Source: Liolophura sinensis (Eukaryota; Mollusca; Polyplacophora; Chitonida; Chitonidae). Taken from it: 64,000 nucleotides of DNA. Of this stretch, positions 47,801-64,000 are shown in pieces. The stretch covers positions 76,065,966-76,129,965 of the forward strand of contig NC_088300.1 in the NCBI RefSeq assembly GCF_032854445.1, in the 5' to 3' direction. Within the stretch, counting starts at the first letter, position 1, and every line of letters starts with the position of its first letter. The notes under the pieces are model-generated. The model saw only the letters and a program-made list of their open reading frames with translations, was not told the DNA's origin and searched no databases. The position numbers and the translations under genes are program-made.

Positions 47801-48192
47801 TTCCTTGGGACTGCCACCATTAGCGATTCATCCCGGGAGTTTTCTCTCTGTACTGCTCAGAGTGCTGGTACTTTGCAGTATGAGTATAGGCTAGCATACA
47901 AGAATAGTAAAACATCATATTGACTTTACATGCAGACAAACCTAGGTGTTCTAAGCCGAGTGGGTCTGACTGTTGTATTGGCCTTAATTCCTGTATACTC
48001 AACATCACTAGTGATTTCACCAGTCTTCCTCTGGTGATGTGTTAACATTACTGGTACTCCCTGTTGGATAAGTCCTAAACATCACACTAATGTATCTTGG
48101 TTGTGTTGTAGGGATCCTTCCAGCAGATGTGGATATCCAAGCAGGAGTACGAGGAGGGTGGGAAAGGCTGTGTGGAGAGGAAGTGCCCATGA
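35802..48192 (+). CDS. ACTL6A: Actin-like protein 6 (BAF53/BAP55), complete
   Basis: Fourteen coding exons: 35802-35826, 39051-39127, 40123-40291, 40834-40934, 41617-41714, 42972-43066, 43527-43633, 43826-43912, 44628-44689, 45307-45421, 45734-45817, 46223-46318, 47208-47294, 48112-48192. All introns are GT-AG, phases are consistent, and the product is 427 residues (human ACTL6A has 429). The protein starts [20 protein letters not shown] and ends [11 protein letters not shown]. Actin-fold signatures include [29 protein letters not shown] (phosphate-2 loop), [11 protein letters not shown] and [12 protein letters not shown]. It is a nuclear actin-related protein of SWI/SNF (BAF), INO80 and TIP60/NuA4 complexes, pairing with actin on the HSA helix of the ATPase subunit. 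Exon 1 codes only 8 1/3 residues and is followed by a 3.2-kb intron. The segment after GEDCPK differs most from human. Confidence 0.97.
36122..36345 (+). mobile_element. tRNA-SINE family 1
   Basis: Head 'ctgtggctcagttggttagc' and B box 'ggttcaagacc' are intact, the middle has a deletion, and the tail is 'aaacaccaattaaataaata'. It lies in ACTL6A intron 1. Confidence 0.9.
37594..37702 (+). mobile_element. tRNA-SINE family 1, 3' half
   Basis: Only the distal part is present: 'cccaccattatgctggccgc', then 'aagtgaaatatcctt' and an A-rich tail. It lies in ACTL6A intron 1. Confidence 0.8.
39296..40078. repeat. Minisatellite, 45 bp x about 17, in ACTL6A intron 2
   Basis: Unit 'gagggttagtttactgagtg' + 'agtgtataaatgggtggttt' + 'tcatg'. 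The first five units are a distinct variant ('gaatgggagggcctcttgaa'). The array ends 45 bp before exon 3. Confidence 0.9.
43157..43374 (+). mobile_element. MITE, Tc1/mariner-like (TA duplication), complete
   Basis: 218 bp bounded by TA on both sides, with inverted ends CCCTAATTCCTCAACC and, on the opposite strand, CTGTAATTCTTCAACC. It has no coding capacity. Internal landmarks are 'gagcaaatttcagtgcaatt' and 'ggtataattttatt'. It lies in an ACTL6A intron. Confidence 0.8.
43958..44265 (+). mobile_element. tRNA-SINE family 2
   Basis: Body 'aaccaaagactttaaaaatg', 'gtgccagtataatatt' and 'gcatggactcgctctgcca', with end 'aagtacgaagttaaaaccc'. It lies in an ACTL6A intron. Confidence 0.8.
44371..44551 (+). 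mobile_element. tRNA-SINE family 1, internally deleted
   Basis: Head 'gggcctctgtaactgaggtg', a deletion joining 'gcggtcgctg' directly to 'tacgtgggaag', then tail 'aagtgaaatattattgagta'. It lies in an ACTL6A intron. Confidence 0.85.
45828..45995 (+). mobile_element. MITE, same family, 3' end missing
   Basis: Begins TACCCTAATACCTCAACC, then 'atcaaatttcagtgcaattt' and 'ggttggattggccaatttca'. It breaks off near 'cacagaataata' before the second inverted repeat. Confidence 0.75.
46505..46985 (+). mobile_element. Older tRNA-SINE family 2 copy split by the inner one
   Basis: The left part (46505-46549) has the tRNA-like head 'ggacaagtggttagagcgtc'. The right part (46914-46985) continues 'gggatcaaactcaggttgag', then 'accaaagactttaaatatgg'. 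Together they make one element interrupted at the target duplication. Confidence 0.75.
46550..46898 (+). mobile_element. tRNA-SINE family 2, inserted in an older copy
   Basis: The head reads 'ggatagcacagttggtagag' with B-box-like 'ggatcaatcctgg'. The body is 'gactggttgaccc' then 'gtatcagtataatgg', and the end is 'acgacgttaaaccccaatca' followed by (ctca)n. It is flanked by a 15-bp near-perfect duplication (cctctaagttgggac at 46535, cctccaagttgggac at 46899). Confidence 0.9.
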
Positions 48193-49265
48193 GAACTTAG
48201 TCTGAGCCAGCTACTAGACATTAGACATTATCTGGTAGGGTGGGAAAATGCTACCCTCGCTGGACTGGCCAGACGGGCAATCTGCCATTGTGTTTTCATC
48301 TTCTCATATCAACTCATCAATGAGAGGACATCATCCAGAAACTGTCCTTTTACCACAATTATTGAGCTCATTCTTATCATCTTAATCATCCCATCAAAAA
48401 TGTCATCCAAATCATCGCATCAAGCTTATGAAGTTTCATCTCACTGCAGGACTTAATCAAATATAATAGGGATGGGCAGTGGGCTGTGCTGAGACAGTGG
48501 TGGGAAATCTGATCAGACATGCCCCAATTCACAATTCAAGTTGGAAGAAGAGACAGGAAGACTATGATAATTACATGCATGAAAATAGAGGTTGGAGATC
48601 ATCTTCCGTAGATATTTTTGGAATCTCGTGATTTCAGGAGTGCAGGAGGGTATTCTCAGAGTCAGTCATTATTTTTTCACCACTGTCTGCCCAGTGTTCT
48701 CCAGCCATAAACCTGACACTGTATGTTTACACATTACGTTATGAAGTTTGAGCCTCAACAAATTCCAAAAAGTTCATTTTTAAAGCTTTGAGGTATAAGA
48801 TTACATTATCTTGATCTTTTCTCGCTATGATATAGCCGCAATATTATCAACATGGCATTAATCCATAGTCTGTCAATCAGTCAGTCAGTCAGTCAGTCTT
48901 GGTTACCTCACCACCACACCGACACGTACAGATAGCCTTCTGACAGTGTGTTAATGGTGCAGCAGTCACACATTCCTCTCTCCACTTGTTACATTTTGAT
49001 CCTGAATGGCCAGGATTTGCAGGACATTTCTGTTACCTAGAATAAATCAGCTGATGGTTGGCTTTTCTAAACTACGTGTACATGTATTTCTGTGTTACAG
49101 TATAGAATCTTTGCTTGATTAAAAGAGAAATCTGCTCTAAGAACCAAAGTAACTTATTGATATATGCTCTAGGATCACAGGTACACATTTTTGGTTATTC
49201 TGTCATGTGAGTCATTGATCATTTTGTCAGTTACCTTAATGTTAATAAATGTATATTTACAGGAT
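48193..49265 (+). other. ACTL6A 3' UTR with poly(A) signal
   Basis: About 1.05 kb follows the stop codon to AATAAA at 49244-49249 (ttaataaatgtatat), the first canonical signal. A short (gtca)n run lies near 48882-48898. No other gene is visible here. Confidence 0.55.
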
Positions 49266-51591
49266 TCTCTCATTTGTTTCTGTAGTTCTGGGTAATGGTA
49301 GGTTTAAGTGATCATTTATTTACATTCAAAAAAAAAACTGCTAACAATTTCCTGAAACGTTAAGAACATCCATGAACTGGGTACAAAACGAAATACCCAG
49401 TTTGTAAGACTGATTTTGTGTGTACCAATTCTCTTTTGATTGGTGGCTTTTCTCTGCAAGATAAAATACTAAATTTTACAAAAAGTAAATCAAAGTTCAC
49501 GAATTTCTTTCACATAGTTACTTTAGTTTTATCTGCACATAGCATCTAAATGTTGTCAAACATTGTTGTTTGAATTTGAATTGTCTGCAAACAAAGGCAG
49601 CATCGAGTCATTCTTAAACTCTATGGTTCATATTAAAAGTCAGAGTACATTATCTCACACTTTGAGCCTTGCCCATATAAATGTATATTTTATCAAAGCC
49701 TAGGTTTCATTCAAATCCATTGTCACAATAATAATAATATAATAAATAATAAATATATACATTGGATTTTAAGACATCAACAAGATACAGACACAGTGTG
49801 ATAAGAAAAAAGTCTAGAAAGATATAATACATGGTGGGAATAAAGCTCAGGTTGAGCTTGTTCTGTCCCATATATACGTAATAACTGCATTGGAAGGGTG
49901 AGGCTGACATTTTAGTTTGTGTCTAAATAATTTTTTTTTCTAAATATATATGTATTTATTTTACCTCAACTATGCCTTAATTGTGTAATGTTAGACTGAA
50001 GATTGCAGCTTTGAAAGTTGAAAAGATTTTAATAAAGATTGAAAGCGCGATTTAGAAGAAACTGATCTTAGTGTTAATGGAAACTTATTCCATTCCGTAG
50101 GACCGGAAGTTCTGAATAAATAATATGATAGATTTGTTTTATACAACGGTTTATGGAAGGCTAGATGTTTATCTCGCATGTGATACGGATTTAAAATTTC
50201 TTCTTTGATTAAAAAGGACTTTAAATATACAGGAGTAGTGTCTATGGAATAAAAGTAAATATGGGTTAAAATTAGAAATAATTCGGCAAGGGGTAAGATT
50301 TTCAGTTGACAAAAATGCGGTTGGGTATGGCAAAGGCGGCCTGATAAAGTAATTGCCCTTTTTTGAACTATGTACAAGGGCTTGAGGTGTGTTTGATATG
50401 CGTTTGCCCATAATATATTGCCGTATAGTAGATATGGATAAATAAGTGAGTAATAAATAACAGTATAACATTCAGGCCTATTAACAGCCTAATGCTTTAC
50501 ATGGCAACGTGGTACACATTAATTTATTAATGTACTTTCTAAGAATACGTCACTTCCCGCCCTCTAGCTCCAAAGGTAGGGTACAAAAATGGATGCCTTT
50601 GTACAAAAGATTTTATTCCGAAAGGTCAGTCATTGTTATTATTTCTACACTGCTTCTCATTGCACCTGGTGATTTTCTGTCCAAGGTGTAAATACTGAAT
50701 GGGACTGACTCGCTCTTATGGAAAATAGTTTCACATTTAAAAGTAAAGAGAATCACAATCCACGAAGCTGTTTTCAGTTGTGGAATTTTGCCCATGGTAT
50801 ATAACTGTTTAACGCACCTGATAGTTTCAAACAGTTTTATATGACTTGCATCTGTCTACAGGATGAAGTCAGCATTATAATTCACGATCACACTCCATGG
50901 TTGATGTGAAATTCCAAGTATATTTTTCCAGCTTTTGTACATTTTCAGAAGTGCACAGAAGTGGTAATGATCTGGGCATTTGACAATGTCTAGACTTCAT
51001 TAAATCCATTATCTCAAAAACGAGACGCCAGCAAACATTCCTGACAAGCCTCCAACATTTAGCCGCTCAGCTTCCGAGTGCGATAATGTCCACGGTATTG
51101 TAAGTCAAGCCAAGTCTTACGGAAGTCAACAACAGCCCATGTGCAAAATGTTTCAATCCAAAAATTTAATCAAATAGTGATTATCTTTAGGCTAATTATC
51201 ATTTGACCAGTAGGTGTTCTGACGAAGGTACAAATACTGTTGAATCTTATTTTAAGAAAAAAAATAAATCACATTCGACGAATCTTTTTTTCATTTGTAA
51301 CATGGCATTATGCACATGACACATTTTACTCCCAGTTGTTTGCAGGATAAAGGGAGCACTATGATTCCCCCTCAGACTCCATGGTTCTCCATGGTTGAAA
51401 GGTCAGTTTCTCACAGTTTGTGGCATGGCCAGAAATGCATAGCAGTGGAAATGATCTGAACATTGGACTTCAATCAGACCTACTGCCATAGAAAGTGGTG
51501 AAACGCACGGCACCCTTTCAACCTGGCCAGTGCAGGAATGCAATGATGTCCATGATACTGTCCAGCAACAACAGCGCTTCTGCATCTTATC
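49266..51591. other. Convergent intergenic region ACTL6A / ZIP
   Basis: Contains the LINE fragment at 49985-50475 and otherwise unassigned AT-rich DNA. The ZIP 3' UTR should start at 51591 going leftwards; a possible AATAAA (minus) is at 50612-50617. Confidence 0.5.
49985..50475 (-). pseudogene. C-terminal fragment of a second LINE
   Basis: On the minus strand the end of a non-LTR polyprotein is readable across one frameshift: LTYLSISTIRQYIMG, then VQKRAITLSGRLC, LKILPLAELFLILTHIYFY and GPTEWNKFPLTLRSVSSKSR. This layout (LQKRAIR..., L-PL---F, WN-LP--LR) is the usual tail of jockey/CR1-type ORF2. It lies between ACTL6A and the ZIP gene. Confidence 0.85.
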
Positions 51592-59828
<8,237 letters not shown>

Positions 59829-59879
59829 CGTGGATTACTTCGGACACAGGAACTGCCCAAAACTACGTGGTGGTCACCG

Positions 59880-59885
59880 TATATA
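59880..59885 (-). promoter_or_regulatory. TATA box of the ZIP gene
   Basis: On the minus strand the region reads GGTCTATATACGG, with TATATA 52 bp upstream of the ATG at 59828. This predicts transcription starting about 20-25 nt before the start codon. I saw no clear metal-response element (TGCRCNC) in the next 200 bp. Confidence 0.45.
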
Positions 59886-60966
59886 GACCCTGGGTGGTAG
59901 TGCGTTATTCGGACTATCAAAACTTTTACCAGCCGTGGATATAAGTGTTTTTAATCCCTTTATAAGGCTGGGCAGGGGTCTGCGTTTCGGGTGAATAAGG
60001 AGCCGATCAGCTGTTCGCCGCCATCTGTGGCAAAGAGCTCAGCACGTGTACGAATCATAGAACGCGCAGGGAGTTGCTGTGAACCTACCATGTGGTCGTG
60101 CATTTGTCACGAGGTAGACATCTGGAGAATGGATAATATGCCAGACATACACTATATATTTATATACACCCGGCACACACTTTTATCTACCTTGATAATA
60201 CGGGCTAAAGGTGTAAGTTCCCGGTGTTGTCTTTGTAGATTGCTGAGATGTAAACTCCACGTGGTTAGCGAAACCCAGCACACCTCCATGCAGTTCCGCT
60301 GAGAGATCCTGTTAGGGCAGATCCTTTATTGCATGCGAGGCATGGTCACTGACCCAATACACATGCATGGTCGGTGCTCTTGGAATGCATTGCTCTCAAA
60401 TTATATATCACTGTAGATATAACCTTCAGACCTACTGAGATATTCGTTTGTAGATCTATGTCTTTAAGGGCTTTACAACTTATATAAATCAAGTCTCTGC
60501 TAGCAGTTCTTGTAAATTATGTTTTTCAGGGTTATGTGTGTGTTAAGTTAAGCTGTACTTTTCACTATATGTTTACCATTACATGTATACTGTGTTTTCT
60601 TGACGGTATTTTTTTTATACATATGCGGATAAGAATACGTCTGAATCCTTTAGTTTTAAGGTCTTTCTGTATTGTTACACGTAGCCCAGGGCGTACTCCT
60701 GCTCTTTGTACACAACTTCCCCTTCTTGTCATGCAGTTGTAACCATCATATATGACAACGTATATAGCAGGCTGCATTCTGTGCAGTGAAGGGTTATACT
60801 GCCCACATTCTATACCCATGTCGTCCTAAGTAACATATACGTGACATCTGGGTATAAAATGAATAGGTCATGATATATTGGGGTAAATTTGCCCGAGATA
60901 TCAGGTGTCCAAGAACTAGTTCATCATCTCACCCGGCCTGGAACATACATGGTTTCAAATCTCAAG

Positions 60967-61243
60967 GGGCCTCCGTGGCTCAGTCGGTTAGCGCGCTAGC
61001 GCAGCGTAGTGACCCAGAAGCCTCTCACCAATGCGGTCGCTGTGAGTTCAAGACCAGCTCATGCTGGCTTCCTCTCCGGCCGTACGTGGGAATGTCTGTT
61101 AGCAACCTGCGGATGGTCGTGGGTTTCCCTCGGGCTGTGACCGGTTTCCACCCACCATAATGCTGGCCGTCGTCGTATAAGTGAAATATTCTTGAGTAGG
61201 GCGTAAAACACCAATCAAAAAAAAAAAAAAAAAAAAAAAAAAC
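60967..61243 (+). mobile_element. tRNA-SINE family 1, full length, long pure A tail
   Basis: The best-preserved copy. The head contains 'gtggctcagtcggttagcgc' (A box) and 'gagttcaagacc' (B box). The tail ends in about 25 uninterrupted A. The 11-bp target duplication caaatctcaag is perfect (60956-60966 and 61244-61254). It serves as the reference for the other copies. Confidence 0.95.
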
Positions 61244-61570
61244 CAAATCTCAAGTAAAGCCGTCTGCGCACCATTCCCATACAACGCATTTTGCATCTTC
61301 TTATCTCATTTTCCCGCCTAAACAAGATCTTAGTCACATTTATACATTTATACAAGAAAAAAACTGATATTAACAATGTACATGTACTTGTGGCCAAAGG
61401 CATACGAACCACATTCAGTTAATGTTTACTTAGTGACAGCAGATCCAAAGTTGTACTGCTACCCGATCATTTGGTTTGTATATATTTATAATTTAATGTT
61501 TCCGTAGTATAGTTATAAAGGCCGTATAAATTATACCCAACAGTCATAGAATGCATTTTAATTGTTCAAG

Positions 61571-61790
61571 ATGACCCGAGAACCTCTCACCAATGCGGTC
61601 GCTGTGAGTTCAAGTCCAGTTCATGCTGGCTTCCTCTCCGACCGTACGTGGCGCCACAACTGGCGGATGGTGGTGGATTTCCCCCGGGTTCTGCCCAGTG
61701 TCCTCCCACCATAATGCTGGCCGCTGTCGTTTGAGTAAAAAATTCTTCAGTACGGCGTAAAACGCGATTCATATAAATCAAATAAATAAA
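61571..61790 (+). mobile_element. tRNA-SINE family 1, head missing
   Basis: Starts at 'gacccgagaacctctcacc' and runs to 'aaatcaaataaataaa'. It lies about 330 bp beyond the full-length copy, in the same orientation. Confidence 0.85.
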
Positions 61791-62789
61791 TTGTCTCAGA
61801 TTGTTGAAAAGTCTTATTTCCATCAAGTCTACCAATGATATTTTAATCTGCTTTTTCTACTTCAGGTTAGCTTTGCGCTTATCAGGCAAGTCCACGTACA
61901 GACTCCGACTCTTACCACTCCGGATTCATCTTATACTATTTCCTCATAGGCTTGGTTGATAGGGAAGTATTGCACTGAGAAAGTGAGTTAGTCTGCCGTT
62001 TGTATCAGTTTGACAACTTAGTAAACGTTTGTTACAACAGATTGTATTGGTCTATATAAGATCTAACCTTATTACATTTTCACACTGTTTTCGAACGAAT
62101 CTGTGGCTACATTGCAATATAAATGTGTTTGTCAACATTAAATACATGTGTTGGTTCACGTAGTACTGTGTTAACTGTTGTGTGCTAAACGGACATAGGC
62201 GGGTAAATGCACCTTTTTCTGTCTTACGCCCGGTAACATTTAAATTGGGATCTCAAACTAAATCGGCACGTGCGAGAAATGTTTAAAAACATTTTTCTAC
62301 TGCTTCTTTTTTAAATGACCTTAACACGACCGTGACATTCCCGCAGCGTCCGCGCGCGTGACATTGCTGATGCTGTTTCCGCATAGTACATACGACTAGC
62401 CTACACATCGTGCTGTTTTGGTGGCCGTAACAACACATCAAGGTGTGAAACATTCATCCTGAACTGTTCAACTGAACTTCTATATAAAGTGTCAGTTTCA
62501 CTAGCGTATTACAAATAAAACCAGCTCTTTATAGTATGTGGTTTTTTAAGGGCTTGTGGTCAGAGCCCCTCTGTGAACACATTCAACTACCCTCTTATTC
62601 ACACTGGGGATCTCATTGATGCAGTATATGTCAACATTCATACAGACGGGGACGAAAGAAGAAAAATGGCAGAGATGACTAATGCGATCTAATCCCAGAA
62701 TACCTGTAACCAATTATGACGAATAAATCTCTAATTTATTTCTATTTAATTCTTTAATAAGTTGACAAATCATGGGAATCTCCAGCAGC

Positions 62790-63890
62790 CAGTGATAATC
62801 TGGTACAAACAGTGATATTCTGGTACAAACAGTGATAATCTGCTACAAACAGTTATAAATCTGATACAGAGATAACACCATAGGAACAGTGATATTCTCA
62901 TGCAGATAGTAATACTCTCATACAGTGATAACCTGATACAAACATTGATAAATCTGACACAGAGAGCGGGTGTTGCGGTTGCAGACGTTTGTTTTTTTAA
63001 CCGCTAGTACACCCGAAGTGCGGGTTCAAACTGGGGTTCAAAGATAGAAACATTTTTATTTGATTTCCCTCGTTCCCACTGCTCATTGCACAGTCTGACC
63101 GTCTTCGAAGGCCACTTGTCTTCCACCAATATTGTCTGCAGATTTCTGGCTTACAAGTTGGTCAGTAAATTGCCAAAGGTCTGTGGTTTACCCTGATTTC
63201 CTCCACCCATGAACGGACCGTCATCGTATACATTCTTGTGCATGACGTTCAACAACAAATAAATAAACAAATATTATACACGCATAGGTAATCTCAAATT
63301 GATAATGATAATCTCACATAGACAATGATAATTTCACACAGATAGTGATAATCTCATACAGACAATGATAATCTCACATAGACAATGATAATTTCACACA
63401 GATAGTGATAATCTCATACAGACAATGATAATCTCACATAGACAATGATAATTTCACACAGATAGTGATAATCTCATACAGACAATGATAATCTCACATA
63501 GACAATGATAATTTCACACAGACAATGATAATCTCACATAGACAATGATAATTTCACACAGATAGTGATAATCTCATACAGACAATGATAATCTGGAAAG
63601 CAAAACTAACACAGACTGTGGTGATCTGACACAGCCAGAGATAATCTGACAAAGACAGTGATGATCTCACACAGACTGTGGCAACCTAGCACATAGAGTG
63701 GTGGTCTAATCTGACACAGACAGAGATAATCTGATACAGTGATGATCTGACACAGACAATGGTGATCTGACAGAGATCATCTGAGAGATGATCTTATAAA
63801 GACAGCGATAATTAAGCACAGTCAGTGATAAAACGGCAAAACAGTGAAAACATTTGATAGTCTGATAAGGTCAATAATAATCTGAAGCCG
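62790..63890. repeat. Degenerate 20-bp satellite with a 60-bp core
   Basis: The basic unit is 'gacaatgataatctcacata'. At 63317-63560 three unit types form a 60-bp higher-order repeat (gacaatgataatctcacata, gacaatgataatttcacaca, gatagtgataatctcataca) repeated about four times almost without change. Flanking units at 62790-62970 and 63600-63890 are increasingly diverged. A degraded SINE tail lies between (about 63190-63270). Confidence 0.9.
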
Positions 63891-64000
63891 ATAGTAACAC
63901 AACTTGTAAAACGCGTGTTTTATACACGTATGTAAATGTCAGGTCTATATTAAGAGGATACAGACAAGCTCAGCATTCTCTAGGGGCGCTCGGACGTCCA

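Larger units (their letters stand above)
59886..64000. other. Intergenic, upstream of the ZIP gene
   Basis: Two family 1 SINEs and the 20/60-bp satellite occupy about half of it. The rest shows no exon with supporting splice sites or codon bias. Confidence 0.5.

Noticed and set aside
61025-61835. Several short frames on both strands around 61 kb
   Set aside because: They are translations of the two SINE copies, and the same peptides recur at every SINE in the window.

Overview
The window is nuclear DNA of an invertebrate animal. Genes have many exons with GT-AG introns of about 0.1-3 kb, the DNA is AT-rich, and tRNA-derived SINEs, non-LTR retrotransposon remnants, short terminal-inverted-repeat elements and minisatellites fill introns and intergenic DNA. 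From memory, the main SINE (tail reading roughly 'gtgaaatattcttgagtac' then 'ggcgtaaaacaccaatcaaa') and a second SINE ending 'acgacgttaaaccccaatca' resemble elements common in molluscs. A mollusc or other lophotrochozoan is my best guess; the sequence does not prove it.

Layout. (1) 0.3-25.1 kb, minus strand: a very large gene of at least 19 coding exons, best explained as a TOPAZ1-like germ-cell protein. It has one 6.1-kb exon encoding a long disordered Ser/Lys-rich N-terminal part, a coding 13-residue minisatellite, a CCCH-like zinc finger exon and a chain of small exons encoding helical repeats. Its last three exons are uncertain. (2) 25.1-32.9 kb: intergenic DNA with SINEs, a SINE-interrupted non-LTR retrotransposon relic, an inverted-repeat element and TA microsatellites; the missing 5' end of the TOPAZ1-like gene probably lies here. 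(3) 33.46-34.21 kb, minus: a single-exon TSSC4-like gene (U5 snRNP assembly factor). (4) 35.80-48.19 kb, plus: a complete ACTL6A/BAF53 actin-related gene, 14 coding exons and 427 residues. (5) 49.3-51.6 kb: intergenic, with a second retrotransposon remnant. (6) 51.59-59.83 kb, minus: a complete ZIP zinc/metal transporter (SLC39A8/A14-like), 7 exons and 466 residues, with a TATA box just upstream. (7) 59.9-64 kb: intergenic DNA with two SINEs and a degenerate 20/60-bp satellite.

The genes do not form a functional unit. TSSC4 and ACTL6A are divergent neighbours about 1.6 kb apart; ACTL6A and the ZIP gene converge. For the ACTL6A and ZIP genes, and for the TOPAZ1-like chain down to 4.5 kb, the exon boundaries came from reading GT-AG sites and checking that codon phase is kept at every junction. 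The most informative structural signals are a SINE whose 12-bp target duplication copied a splice donor of the TOPAZ1-like gene, the coding minisatellite, a nested SINE-in-SINE, a Tc1/mariner-type MITE family, and a 450-bp dispersed unit present in opposite orientation in introns of two genes.
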